DNA of 64,000 nucleotides from Brevibacterium zhoupengii (GCF_021117425.1 NZ_CP088298.1:2728001-2792000); one strand, 5' to 3'; shown: positions 26,935 to 40,603, counted from the stretch's first letter. The notes: generated by a model from the letters alone, not told the origin. Numbers and translations: made by a program.

Positions 26935-28413
26935 GTGCCCAACACGCTTTTCATCGATGGACAGTGGGTTTCGGCCCAGAACGGCGGGATCAGAGAGATC
27001 CATAATCCTGCCGACGGCAGCTTCGTCGCCGAGGTGGACGAAGCCAGCCCAGCCGACACCGAGCTCGCGATCGCTGCCGCCCGTCGCGCCTTTGACTCGG
27101 GTGTCTGGTCAAGCGTGCCCGCCAGCGAGCGGGGCGATCTTCTCCTCAAGTTCGCGTCGGTCCTGCGGGAGCGCAAGGCAGAGTTCGCTCGTGCCGAGTC
27201 ACTCGACACGGGTAAGCGCTATGTCGAGTCCGAGATCGATATGGACGACATCGCCAACTGCTTCGACTACTTCGGCAAACTGGCCGCAAACGACGCGGGC
27301 CGCGTCGTCGACGCCGGCACCGACACGGTCGCCAGCCGCATCGTCCATGAGCCAGTCGGCGTCTGTTCCCTCATCACCCCGTGGAACTACCCGCTGCTGC
27401 AGGCCGCATGGAAGATCGCTCCCTGCATTGCAGCCGGCAATACGTTCATCCTCAAGCCTGCTGAACTCACCCCGCACACAGCGATCCTGACGATGCAGGT
27501 GCTCGAAGAGCTGGGACTGCCGGCAGGAGTCGGCAACCTGATCCTCGGCGCCGGCGCCGATGCAGGAGCACCGCTGTCGACACATGAGGACATCGACATG
27601 GTCTCCTTCACCGGTGGCCTGGTCACGGGACGCCTGCTCGCAGCCAACGCAGCGGCAACCGTGAAGAAGATCGCCCTCGAACTCGGCGGCAAGAACCCGA
27701 ACGTCGTCTTCGCCGACGCGGACTTCGAGGCCGCTGTCGACAATGCTCTCAACGCCGCTTTCGTCCACTCCGGTCAGGTCTGCTCTGCAGGTGCCCGACT
27801 CATCGTCGAAGAATCGATCGCCGAGAAGTTCGTCGACCGCCTCGTCGAGCGTGCTCAGCAGATCCGCCTCGGCGGACCCTTCGATGACAACGCCGAAACC
27901 GGACCTCTCATCTCCGCAGCCCACCGCGACAAGGTCACCGCCTACGTCGACAAGGGCGTCGCCGAAGGCGCCCGTGTGCGCTGCGGCGGCACCTGGGGCG
28001 AAGGCGAACTGGAGAAGGGCTACTACTACCTGCCCACCATCCTCGACCAGGTCGAACGCGGAATGTCCGTTGTCTCCGACGAAGCCTTCGGCCCTGTCGT
28101 CACCGTCGAGACCTTCTCAACGGTCGACGAGGCCGTCGAGATCGCCAACGACACCTACTACGGTCTCGCCGGTGCGGTCTGGAGCCAAGATGCGGGCAAA
28201 ACTCAACTGGTCGCCCAGCGCCTGCGCCACGGAACCATCTGGATCAACGACTTCCACCCCTACCTGCCGCAGGCCGAGTGGGGCGGATACAAGCAGTCGG
28301 GCTTCGGCCGTGAACTGGGACCGACCGGTCTGGCCGAGTACCAGGAAGCCAAGCACATCTACCAGAACCTCGAGCCCGCCGTCACCGGTTGGTTCCCCGA
28401 TCACAGCAAATAA
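26935..28413 (+). CDS. betB: Betaine aldehyde dehydrogenase
   Basis: NAD-dependent aldehyde dehydrogenase of 492 residues that oxidises betaine aldehyde to glycine betaine. Start chosen at GTG 26935, preceded by AGGAGA at 26925-26930, giving MPNTLFIDGQWVSAQNGG; upstream extension has no family match. Visible motifs: TPWNYPLLQAAWKIAPCIAAGN, the general base in LELGGKNPNVVF, and the catalytic Cys in HSGQVCSAGARL. The C-terminal GGYKQSGFGRELG block is present. It is followed after 13 nt by choline oxidase, its substrate supplier. Confidence 0.92.
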   Translation: MPNTLFIDGQWVSAQNGGIREIHNPADGSFVAEVDEASPADTELAIAAARRAFDSGVWSSVPASERGDLLLKFASVLRERKAEFARAESLDTGKRYVESEIDMDDIANCFDYFGKLAANDAGRVVDAGTDTVASRIVHEPVGVCSLITPWNYPLLQAAWKIAPCIAAGNTFILKPAELTPHTAILTMQVLEELGLPAGVGNLILGAGADAGAPLSTHEDIDMVSFTGGLVTGRLLAANAAATVKKIALELGGKNPNVVFADADFEAAVDNALNAAFVHSGQVCSAGARLIVEESIAEKFVDRLVERAQQIRLGGPFDDNAETGPLISAAHRDKVTAYVDKGVAEGARVRCGGTWGEGELEKGYYYLPTILDQVERGMSVVSDEAFGPVVTVETFSTVDEAVEIANDTYYGLAGAVWSQDAGKTQLVAQRLRHGTIWINDFHPYLPQAEWGGYKQSGFGRELGPTGLAEYQEAKHIYQNLEPAVTGWFPDHSK

Positions 28414-28426
28414 GGAGAGTCAGAAC

Positions 28427-29989
28427 GTGGAAACAACTCATAGCTTTGACTATGTCGTCGTGGGCGGAGGCTCCGCGGGTGCCGCTGTGGCAGCACGCCT
28501 CAGCGAGGATCCCGACGTCAGCGTCGGTCTGCTGGAAGCGGGCCCGACCGATGTCGGCGAGGACGTCATCCTCAGCCTCAACCGCTGGATGGAACTGCTC
28601 GAGTCCGGCTTCGACTGGGACTACCCCATCGAGGAGCAGGAGCACGGCAACTCTCATATGAGGCATGCCAGGGCAAAGGTCCTCGGCGGCTGCTCCTCGC
28701 ACAACTCATGCATCGCCTTCTGGGCACCGCGCGAGGATCTCGACGACTGGGAGACCAAGTTCGGCGCCACCGGGTGGGGATCAAAGGACACCTTCGGCCT
28801 GTACAAGAAGCTGGAGAACAACGAGCTTCCCGGTGACCACCACGGTCACGATGGCCCCGTGCACTTGATGAATGTGCCGCCGAACGACCCCTGCGGTGTT
28901 GCCCTGCTCGACGCCTGTGAGCAGGAGGGCATCCCCCGCGTTCAGTTCAACGAAGGCGAAACCGTCATCAACGGTGCCAACTTCTTCCAGGTCAACCGCA
29001 AGGCCGACGGCACACGTTCGTCCTCCTCGGTGTCCTACCTGCACCCGATCCTCGACCGTGAGAATCTCACGATCCTCACCGACACTCAGGCCAAGGTCCT
29101 CGAGTTCGATGAGCAGGAGAACTGCACCGGCGTCCACGTCGTCAACAACGCCTTCGGTCACACCAAGCGCATCGAAGCCAAGCGGGAAGTCATCGTCTCC
29201 TCTGGTGCGATCAACACCCCGCAGCTGCTGATGCTCTCCGGTATCGGACCCAAGGACCACCTCGCCGAGGTGGGTATCGATGTTCGCGTCGATTCGCCGG
29301 GAGTCGGTGAACACCTCCAGGACCACCCCGAAGGTGTCATCGCTTGGGACGCGAAGAAGCCCATGGTCGACGACTCCACCCAGTGGTGGGAGGCCGGCAT
29401 CTTCACCCCTACCGAAGAGGGCTTGGACCGCCCTGACCTGATGATGCACTACGGTTCCGTGCCGTTCGACATGCATACGCTGCGTCAGGGTTACCCGACG
29501 TCGGAGAACACCTTCTGCCTGACACCCAATGTCACGCATGCCCGTTCACGCGGCACCGTACGTCTGCGCTCACGTGACTTCCGGGACAAGCCCCACGTCG
29601 ACCCTCGGTACTTCACCGATCCAGAGGGCCACGATATGCGCGTCATGATCGCCGGCATCCGCAAGGCTCGGGCCATCGTCGCCCAGGACGCCATGTCCGA
29701 GTGGGCCGGTGAGGAACTGTTCCCGGGCAAGGACGTGCAGACCGATGAGCAGATCGAGGACTACCTCACCCGCACCCACAACACCGTCTACCACCCGGTG
29801 GGCACAGCACGTATGGGTGCCGCCGATGATCAGTCGTCGCCGCTGGATCCCCAGCTGCGGGTCAAGGGCGTCAACCGACTCCGCGTCGTCGATGCTTCGG
29901 CCATGCCGGAGATCACGACGGTCAACCCCAACATCACGGTGATGATGATGGGTGAGAAGTGCGCCGAAATGATCAAATCAGGATCCTGA
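28427..29989 (+). CDS. codA: Choline oxidase (FAD, GMC family)
   Basis: Oxidises choline to betaine aldehyde and on to glycine betaine, using O2 and releasing H2O2; 520 residues. GTG start with AAGGAGAG just after the betB stop; the same frame stays open upstream but only inside betB. FAD motif VVVGGGSAGAAVAARLSEDP, and GGCSSHNSC with His92 and Ser94, equivalent to the FAD-linked His99 and Ser101 of Arthrobacter globiformis choline oxidase. The blocks NTVYHPVGTARMG and VNPNITVMM hold the His466 and Asn510 equivalents. Similarity to that enzyme, as I remember its sequence, is high throughout, so codA rather than a betA dehydrogenase. Confidence 0.9.
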   Translation: METTHSFDYVVVGGGSAGAAVAARLSEDPDVSVGLLEAGPTDVGEDVILSLNRWMELLESGFDWDYPIEEQEHGNSHMRHARAKVLGGCSSHNSCIAFWAPREDLDDWETKFGATGWGSKDTFGLYKKLENNELPGDHHGHDGPVHLMNVPPNDPCGVALLDACEQEGIPRVQFNEGETVINGANFFQVNRKADGTRSSSSVSYLHPILDRENLTILTDTQAKVLEFDEQENCTGVHVVNNAFGHTKRIEAKREVIVSSGAINTPQLLMLSGIGPKDHLAEVGIDVRVDSPGVGEHLQDHPEGVIAWDAKKPMVDDSTQWWEAGIFTPTEEGLDRPDLMMHYGSVPFDMHTLRQGYPTSENTFCLTPNVTHARSRGTVRLRSRDFRDKPHVDPRYFTDPEGHDMRVMIAGIRKARAIVAQDAMSEWAGEELFPGKDVQTDEQIEDYLTRTHNTVYHPVGTARMGAADDQSSPLDPQLRVKGVNRLRVVDASAMPEITTVNPNITVMMMGEKCAEMIKSGS

Positions 29990-30058
29990 TACCTCGTCTC
30001 ATGACACTGATCGATCGAGACCGAACAGTGTTCTGACGCAAGGAGATTAGACCGTCTG

Positions 30059-30088
30059 GGAGGGCTCCGCTGACAAGCGGGGCCCTCC
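30059..30088 (+). terminator. Probable terminator after codA
   Basis: 13-bp stem: arm 30059-30071 (GGAGGGCTCCGCT), loop GACA, arm 30076-30088 (AGCGGGGCCCTCC), with one T-G wobble. It lies about 70 nt after the codA stop; the downstream sequence is only mildly T-rich. Confidence 0.7.
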
Positions 30089-30176
30089 TCGTCATCTGTC
30101 AGGCGACAAGCTCATCGCCAGGGCCTCAGTCCAAGCAGCCGAGCACGCGCGGCGAAGCTCGGGTTGGTGGATAGAG

Positions 30177-30219
30177 AAGGGACTGGCCACACCCGGCACG
30201 CAGGTATGACCAGCCCCTT
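30177..30219 (-). terminator. Probable terminator of the BCCT transporter gene
   Basis: Read on the minus strand, a 13-bp stem pairs AAGGGGCTGGTCA (30219-30207) with TGGCCAGTCCCTT (30189-30177) through two G-U pairs, followed by TCTCTAT. On the plus strand the same two positions mismatch, so it serves the leftward gene. Confidence 0.65.
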
Positions 30220-30245
30220 GCCCGTCTTAGACGGACCTCAAGAGA

Positions 30246-32042
30246 TCACTCGGATGAGGACGGACGATCCGGCTCGTTCTTCGCGCTGCCGGTTCGACTG
30301 GCCAGCGTTCCGTAGCGTTTCTTCTTCTTTCCATCTTCAGAGATGTAGGGGTCGCGGAACTCCGGCGCCGGCTCAACAGCTTCGGGAGCAGTCACGACCT
30401 CTTCCTCATCGTCGTATTCATGAGCGAAGACGTCGTCTTCATCGGCCCTGCGCTCGACCTCTTCGGGTGGGAGCACCTTCTTCCACTTGCGCATTCGCAC
30501 TCGTGGCAGTTCACCAGCGTCCTCACGCAACGCTCGCATGAGGGCGTAGATCTGGAAGTACGCGATGATGAAGAACGGGAGCCCGACGAGGATGATCGTC
30601 GACTGCAGTGCCTCGAGTCCACCCGAACCGGAGAAGACGAGCAGCGCCGCGGTGACAACGGCAATAGCCAGAGCCCAGAATATTCGCTGCCCCAGCGGAT
30701 TGAAGTCTTCGTGACCGTTGTTCATCGTGTCCACCACGAGAGCCGCAGAGTCCACCGAGGTGACGAAGAAGATGATCACCAAGATGATGGCGATAACGGA
30801 CACTGGCGCAGCTAGCGGGTAATGCTCGAGGAATGCGAACAGCGCACCAGGGACATCACCCTGTTCCACGACGCGATCGACGAGTCCACCACCCTGATTG
30901 AACTCGATGTCAAAGGAAGCGTATCCGAAGACTCCGAACCAGATGACGGAGAAGGCCGACGGAATCGCGAGAACTCCGATGACGAACTGCCTGATGGTAC
31001 GACCGCGGGAGATCCGGGCGATGAAGATACCCACGAAGGGCGACCAGGTGATGGTCCAGGCCCAGTAGAAGACCGTCCAGGTGTTCTGCCAGCCTGTGTC
31101 GGCGAAGGTGTCATTCCACAGTGCCAGTTCCGGAAGCGTCTGGATGTAGGTGCCCAAGGATTCGAAGATGCCGCGAGCCATGAACAAGGTGGGCCCGAGG
31201 ACGATGATGAAGATCAGCAACAGGACAGCTACCACGATGTTGATGTTCGACAACACTTTGATGCCCTTGTCCAGACCCATTGACACAGAAATAGTCGCCA
31301 AGCCGCAGACCACGCCGATGATGATGAGCTGCCAAAGTGCATTCTCCGGGATGCCGATGACCTGGGCCAGACCACCGTTGATCTGCAGTGTGCCGAGACC
31401 GATGGATACCGCAATACCGAAGACGGTGCCGATGATGGCGACAACGTCAATGAACTTGCCGATGGGACCATGGATCTTCTCACCGAGGATCGGCTGGAAG
31501 ATGGAGCTCACACGCGGTGGCAGGTTCCTCTTGTGAATGAAGTAGGCGAAGCACAACGCCGGCAGGGTGAAGATCGTCCAGGTATGCAGGGTGAAGTGAT
31601 AATAGGTGAAGTTCATCGCGTCGGTGGCAGCTTCGACCGTACCGGGTTCGATGCCCAAGGACCCACGAGGTGGGTCGCCGAAGTGGCTGACCGGTTCCGC
31701 GACTCCCCAGAACATGAGGATCGATCCGATGCCGGCGGCAAACAACATCGCGAACCAGGCACCATTCGAGTGCTCCGGTTCCTCGTTGTCCGGGCCGAGC
31801 TTGGCCCGACCGTACCGTGATGCGGCTATGTAGATGAGGAAGACCAAAAAGACGGTGACGCCGAGGATGTAGAACCATCCGAGGTTCGTCAGCAGCCAGT
31901 CCGACGCGACAGAGACACCACTGTCGAGAGCGTCGGTGAAAAAGATCGTGGCGAGCACGAACAGAATGATGACCGCGGCTGACGAAAAGAAGATTGCCGG
32001 GTTGGTCCGGAGCCTAAGGGTATCGTGCAGACGGTTGAGCAT
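30246..32042 (-). CDS. BCCT-family choline/betaine transporter
   Basis: Twelve-helix transporter of 598 residues. Start at ATG 32042 because AGGAAGG lies 8 nt upstream; an open extension to 32135 has no such site. BCCT hallmarks: FAAGIGSILMFWGVAEPVSHF in helix 3, LHTWTIFTLPALCFAYF, and WAWTITWSPFVGIFIARISRGRTIRQF in helix 8. The Gly-rich helix-3 motif reads GIGSI where BetP has GMGIG. The charged cytoplasmic C-terminal tail (about 520-598) may sense osmotic or ionic conditions. Convergent with betB-codA, so it most likely imports choline or glycine betaine. Confidence 0.88.
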   Translation of the reverse strand: MLNRLHDTLRLRTNPAIFFSSAAVIILFVLATIFFTDALDSGVSVASDWLLTNLGWFYILGVTVFLVFLIYIAASRYGRAKLGPDNEEPEHSNGAWFAMLFAAGIGSILMFWGVAEPVSHFGDPPRGSLGIEPGTVEAATDAMNFTYYHFTLHTWTIFTLPALCFAYFIHKRNLPPRVSSIFQPILGEKIHGPIGKFIDVVAIIGTVFGIAVSIGLGTLQINGGLAQVIGIPENALWQLIIIGVVCGLATISVSMGLDKGIKVLSNINIVVAVLLLIFIIVLGPTLFMARGIFESLGTYIQTLPELALWNDTFADTGWQNTWTVFYWAWTITWSPFVGIFIARISRGRTIRQFVIGVLAIPSAFSVIWFGVFGYASFDIEFNQGGGLVDRVVEQGDVPGALFAFLEHYPLAAPVSVIAIILVIIFFVTSVDSAALVVDTMNNGHEDFNPLGQRIFWALAIAVVTAALLVFSGSGGLEALQSTIILVGLPFFIIAYFQIYALMRALREDAGELPRVRMRKWKKVLPPEEVERRADEDDVFAHEYDDEEEVVTAPEAVEPAPEFRDPYISEDGKKKKRYGTLASRTGSAKNEPDRPSSSE

Positions 32043-32077
32043 GAGCGGTACCTTCCTACGTGTTGTGACCACCACAC

Positions 32078-32112
32078 TACCTATACGGTCCATCATTGTG
32101 GACTGAACCACG
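32078..32112 (-). promoter_or_regulatory. Promoter/operator of the BCCT transporter
   Basis: On the minus strand TATAGG (32085-32080) lies 37 nt upstream of the start. An inverted repeat GTCCA-N6-TGGAC (32088-32103) sits between the -10 and the -35 region, where a repressor would act. The -35 is poor. Confidence 0.4.
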
Positions 32113-32280
32113 CGTAGGAATTTGGGAAAGTTCAACCGATGGTCAGGCCCAGAATTGAGAGAATCTCCTGCTCGTAGGCGCTCCGAGACCTCGAAGCCGT
32201 GAATGAAGAATGGTGGAGGAGCCTCCGCTGATTGGAATCAGGAAACACTCCCCCACCACACCACTCGTGAATGCAAGGAA

Positions 32281-32310
32281 GGGGCCATCCCACCGAAGTG
32301 GAATGACCCC
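32281..32310 (-). terminator. rRNA operon terminator with UUCG loop
   Basis: Read leftward, GGGGTCATTCCAC (32310-32298), loop TTCG, GTGGGATGGCCCC (32293-32281): 13 pairs including two G-U. It lies 17 nt after the 5S 3' end. The stable tetraloop and position make it the rrn terminator. Confidence 0.85.
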
Positions 32311-32326
32311 TCACTCTTAAAGAATA

Positions 32327-32446
32327 TTGCGGCAGTCACCTACTCTCCCACAACCACCAAGTTGCAGTACCATCAGCGCGAATGGGCTTAGCTACCGGGA
32401 TCGGAACGGTTAACCGGGCGTTTCCCCACCACTATCACCACCGCAA
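32327..32446 (-). rRNA. rrf: 5S ribosomal RNA
   Basis: About 120 nt on the minus strand. The 5' end GTGGTGATAGTGG and the 3' end GTAGGTGACTGCCGC can pair as helix I, and the loop segments CCCGGTTAACC, CCGATCCCGGTAGCTAAG and GGTACTGCA are typical. It ends the 16S-23S-5S operon. Confidence 0.92.
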
Positions 32447-32599
32447 AACCAACAAACCACCACCACCCGAATCACAAAGACTCAAGGATGTAGTAGCGGT
32501 CCAAGAACCGTACAGCGAACGCGAACACCACACATAATGTGACTCATAAAGTATCTCGTAAAACCCATAGCGTAAACACGCACACACCAACCAAAATGA

Positions 32600-37666
<5,067 letters not shown>

Positions 37667-37865
37667 AAATTATGTTACGAATGAATCCCAGCAAGACAGC
37701 CAACCAAACGATCACGGGGTGACCGCAGTCGGCTCAATGTTCATGTCCACACATGCTGGCGTGACCGCCCGGCGAAGGGCAGTCACAAATGTGTGACCAT
37801 GTGATTGTCTTACCAGAAAAATAATGTTTCTGGCATCACTATTTGTTCAAACAAACACGCTATTG

Positions 37866-37877
37866 GATTCTCAAACC
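37866..37877 (-). promoter_or_regulatory. boxA-like antitermination element in the 16S leader
   Basis: The minus strand reads GGTTTGAGAATC, about 200 nt before 16S, repeated exactly in the 16S-23S spacer. Likely binds the Nus antitermination complex. Confidence 0.55.
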
Positions 37878-38057
37878 ACAAACACTCACCCATCACCACA
37901 ACCCACAAAAAGGGGCGTGTTCACTGGGGGTGTCAGTTTCAATTTATGTGGCTGCCAACCACGTTTCCGTGTGAACCAACTAAACTGTGTTTGTGCTGGT
38001 CACACCCGGTGAAAACTGTTCTCGAAGAGTTCGTTTTCTGCGGGGCAACGAGATACA

Positions 38058-38087
38058 ACTCTAGACCAGGCCAGCCTCCCCGTGCAA
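38058..38087 (-). promoter_or_regulatory. Main rRNA operon promoter
   Basis: On the minus strand, -35 TTGCAC (38087-38082) and -10 TAGAGT (38063-38058) are separated by 18 nt, a good actinobacterial housekeeping-sigma promoter. Transcription would begin near 38051. Confidence 0.65.
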
Positions 38088-38203
38088 CTCGAAACCGAAC
38101 CTTTGGCTGTGACACCCGTCACCGAAGCCTCATCGGGCCTCGCGTTCCCCGAGTTCTAGGGGTTCAGTCCCTACATGCGGGTCCTTGTTGCGTGGCACCC
38201 GGC

Positions 38204-38605
38204 TCAGGCTCCGCGGTAGCCGGGCATGAGGGAATCGCTGTCGACGATCTCTTTGCCCAGGGGCATCAGTGAGACGGGAATGAGTTTGATGTTTGCCCAT
38301 CCCAGTGGGATGCCGATGATGGAGACGAACAGTGGGATCGAGGTGACCACGTGTCCGACGGCCAGCCAGATGCCGGCGACGATGACCCAGATGATGTTGC
38401 CGAGAGTCGTCGCAATGCCAGCAGGCCTGGTCTCAATGACTTCGCGGCCGAAGGGCCAGAGGGCGTAGTTGCCGATCCGGAAGGAGGCAATGCCCCAGGG
38501 GATGGTGACGATGAGAATGCAGCAGATGATGCCGGCAAGGTAATAGCCCAATGCCAGCCACAGTCCGCTGAAGATGAACCAGATGATGTTGAGCAGTGTT
38601 CTCAT
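38204..38605 (-). CDS. YccF-family small inner membrane protein
   Basis: Protein of 133 residues with four hydrophobic segments in two similar halves. LLNIIWFIFSGLWLALGYYLAG and LGNIIWVIVAGIWLAVGHVVTS are an internal duplication, each followed by an IPxG...A...L-PFG/PLG type block (IPWGIASFRIGNYALWPFGREV and IPLGWANIKLIPVSLMPLGKEI). This is the YccF (DUF307) signature. Function is unknown. It stands alone between the tyrS terminator and the rrn promoter. Confidence 0.88.
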   Translation of the reverse strand: MRTLLNIIWFIFSGLWLALGYYLAGIICCILIVTIPWGIASFRIGNYALWPFGREVIETRPAGIATTLGNIIWVIVAGIWLAVGHVVTSIPLFVSIIGIPLGWANIKLIPVSLMPLGKEIVDSDSLMPGYRGA

Positions 38606-38863
38606 ATTCTCCTCGTTTCGACGTAGTACTGATACCAGTCTCGGTCACAGCGCCGGTCAGTGCCATGAGGTTGTCCAGAGATCTGACAATGGCGAGCACC
38701 ACATACAAGCGACTTCCTTGTCTTCGTTCATAACAAGGCTTTCGCTTGTCCAATGCTTTTCATGCTCGACACCAAGGCATCAAGTCGTGCCCATGTGCCC
38801 GGATACGACGACACCGTGCCCTCGAGTTAATCAAAGGCACGGTGTCGTCGGCATTCGTGGAGC
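38606..38863. other. Intergenic region between tyrS and the YccF gene
   Basis: 258 nt holding the tyrS terminator (38806-38850) and presumably the YccF promoter. No gene is visible. Confidence 0.6.
38806..38850 (-). terminator. tyrS terminator hairpin
   Basis: Perfect 15-bp arms CGACGACACCGTGCC (38806-38820) and GGCACGGTGTCGTCG (38836-38850) with a 15-nt loop, 13 nt after the tyrS stop. There is no strong T-tract, as is common in actinobacteria. Confidence 0.75.
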
Positions 38864-40150
38864 TCAGCTGATGATGTCAACTGCTCCCAGGGTCTTCTTT
38901 CCCCGACGCAGGAGGATCACTCCTCCGCCTTCGGTGGGGAGCACCTCGGCGGGGGTCAGGGTTTGGTCGTCACCGGTGACCTTGACGTTGTTGACGTAGG
39001 CGCCGCCGTCCTTGATGGCTCGACGTGCGTCGCCCTTGGACTTCACGATGCCGGCAGTCACGAAGGCGTCCGCTACGGGCACGCCCTCAGCCAGCTGCGC
39101 CGAGCTGACATCGCCGCGAGGAAGTTCGGAGGTCGCAGCGCCCAGGGTGGCGGCATCGAGACTGGCCAGCTCTCCCCCACCGAACAGCGCAGAAGCCGCC
39201 GCGGTCGCCTGCTCGTACTTCTCCTTGCCGTGGACCAGAGTCGTCACGTCCTCGGCCAGCACCTTCTGTGCCAGACGGGTGTGTGGTGCTGCGGTGAATT
39301 CGGCCTCGATCTGCTCGATCTCCTCGAGCGATCGGAACGAGAACACCTTGAGGTACTTCACGACGTCGCGGTCATCCGCGTTGAGCCAGAACTGGCTGAA
39401 CGCGTACGGGCTGGTCAGGCTCTCGTCCAACCACACGGTGCCGGACTCGGTCTTGCCGAACTTGGTGCCGTCGGCCTTGGTGATCAGCGGTGTGGCCAGG
39501 GCATGGACACTGTGCTGTTCGACGCGACGGATGAGATCGACGCCCGAGGTCAGGTTGCCCCACTGATCGGAGCCACCGGTCTGCAGGGAGCAGCCGTAGC
39601 GGCGGTGGAGTTCGAGGTAGTCGTTGCCCTGTAGCACCTGGTAGGAGAACTCCGTGAAGGAGATTCCTGCTTCGCTGTTGAGACGAGCCGAGACCGATTC
39701 CTTGGCCAGCATTCGGTTCATCGGGAAGTGCTTGCCGATGTCGCGGAGGAAGTCGATGGCAGACATCTCGGACGTCCACTCGTAGTTGTTCACGACCTGC
39801 GCGGCGTTGGGACCGCTGAAGTCGAGGAACTTCTCGACCTGTGCCCGGATCTTCTCCAACCATTCCTCGACGACCTCGCGCGGGTTGAGCGTGCGCTCTC
39901 CCGACATGCGGGGGTCACCGATGAGCCCGGTTGCTCCGCCGACGAGCGCCAAAGGATTGTGTCCTGCTTTCTGCAGGCGCGCGGCGGTGATGAGCTGGAC
40001 CAGATTGCCCATGTGCAGGCTGGGTGCGGTGGGATCGAAACCGACATAATAGGTCAGCGATTCCTCATTGAGAGCCTTCTGCAGGGCGGCTTCGTCGGTC
40101 GAAACCGAGACGAGGCCACGGGCCTTGAGTTCACTGAAGATGTCGGTCAC
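38864..40150 (-). CDS. tyrS: Tyrosyl-tRNA synthetase
   Basis: Class I synthetase charging tRNA-Tyr; 428 residues. HIGH-like motif PSLHMGNLVQLI, tyrosine pocket YYVGFDPTAP and GGSDQWGN, and KMSKS-like motif KFGKTESG are all present. A C-terminal S4 domain (GIVKSKGDARRAIKDGGAYVNN) ends the protein. GTG start at 40150 with AAGGA 7 nt upstream. argH-tyrS adjacency matches Rv1659-Rv1689-type neighbourhoods in actinobacteria only loosely, since an antitoxin gene lies between. Confidence 0.96.
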   Translation of the reverse strand: MTDIFSELKARGLVSVSTDEAALQKALNEESLTYYVGFDPTAPSLHMGNLVQLITAARLQKAGHNPLALVGGATGLIGDPRMSGERTLNPREVVEEWLEKIRAQVEKFLDFSGPNAAQVVNNYEWTSEMSAIDFLRDIGKHFPMNRMLAKESVSARLNSEAGISFTEFSYQVLQGNDYLELHRRYGCSLQTGGSDQWGNLTSGVDLIRRVEQHSVHALATPLITKADGTKFGKTESGTVWLDESLTSPYAFSQFWLNADDRDVVKYLKVFSFRSLEEIEQIEAEFTAAPHTRLAQKVLAEDVTTLVHGKEKYEQATAAASALFGGGELASLDAATLGAATSELPRGDVSSAQLAEGVPVADAFVTAGIVKSKGDARRAIKDGGAYVNNVKVTGDDQTLTPAEVLPTEGGGVILLRRGKKTLGAVDIIS

Positions 40151-40177
40151 TTCGGTCCTTTCAGATGTGTATGAAGT

Positions 40178-40207
40178 GTCGGCGAGAAGCCGACGGGGAC
40201 AATTCTA
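40178..40207 (-). promoter_or_regulatory. tyrS promoter -10 and 5' leader hairpin
   Basis: On the minus strand TAGAAT (40207-40202) is followed by a hairpin GTCGGC-TTCTC-GCCGAC (40194-40178) at the expected 5' end of the transcript. It is a short leader; no T-box features (specifier loop, conserved AGGGTGG) are visible. Confidence 0.4.
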
Positions 40208-40263
40208 CGGGGTGTGCCGAGGTGTTTCTTCACGCCCGAGGCGCGGATTCTCTTCCAAGCGGC

Positions 40264-40518
40264 TTATCCCGTTTGGCAGCCAATCTCTCGGACGAGGTCC
40301 TCGTGAGTGACTCGTTCGGATTCATCACGCGTCGCGGCGACAGATCGGATATCAGCTTGATCTTCCAGCGCCTGCAGGGCACGGTCATAGAACTCCGGAG
40401 ACACAACGACAGCACGACGGCCCGCCCCGCGCGACGTGATCTCGACGGGCTCTCGCTGCGCAGCGGCAATGTAGTCACTCTGCTGATTGCGGAATTGCGA
40501 CAGTGTCACTGAAACCAT
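40264..40518 (-). CDS. Phd/YefM-type antitoxin without a toxin
   Basis: Protein of 84 residues from ATG 40518: MVSVTLSQFRNQQSDYIAAAQREPVEITSRGAGRRAVVVSPEFYDRALQALE has the Phd/YefM fold pattern (SQFR-Q-YI, REPVEIT-RG--AVV-SPE-Y). The C-terminus, which would bind a toxin, is present (QADIRSVAATRDESERVTHEDLVREIG). No RelE/YoeB, Doc or VapC frame is found on either side: downstream is the tyrS leader, upstream is argH. The -10 GATAAT ends 4 nt before the ATG, so the transcript is probably leaderless. Confidence 0.82.
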   Translation of the reverse strand: MVSVTLSQFRNQQSDYIAAAQREPVEITSRGAGRRAVVVSPEFYDRALQALEDQADIRSVAATRDESERVTHEDLVREIGCQTG

Positions 40519-40522
40519 GGCC

Positions 40523-40545
40523 ATTATCGTACAACTTGTACAAGT
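40523..40545 (-). promoter_or_regulatory. Antitoxin promoter with TGTACA palindromic operator
   Basis: A perfect 12-nt palindrome ACTTGTACAAGT (40534-40545) contains TGTACA, overlapped by a second symmetric element GTACAACTTGTAC (40529-40541). Both abut the -10 GATAAT (40528-40523). TGTACA is the core operator hexamer described for YefM-YoeB, so this is likely the antitoxin's own autoregulatory site. Confidence 0.55.
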
Positions 40546-40603
40546 CGCACGCTAGGTTCACGGTTTCAGAGATGCCAACGCTGCACTGTACCCGGCCGGT
40601 GTT

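Larger units (their letters stand above)
37667..38203 (-). other. rRNA operon leader and promoter region
   Basis: 537 nt without a gene, between the YccF gene stop and 16S. It contains the main rrn promoter (38058-38087), a weaker second candidate (-35 TGTGAC at 37999-38004, -10 TAGTTG at 37977-37982), and a boxA-like site at 37866-37877. The leader is about 385 nt from the main promoter. Short open frames here are not credible. Confidence 0.75.

Noticed and set aside
27743..28426. Extension of the choline oxidase frame far upstream, inside betB
   Set aside because: The upstream residues are a Ser/Pro/Arg-rich shadow of betB; the strong AAGGAGAG and GTG at 28427 mark the start.
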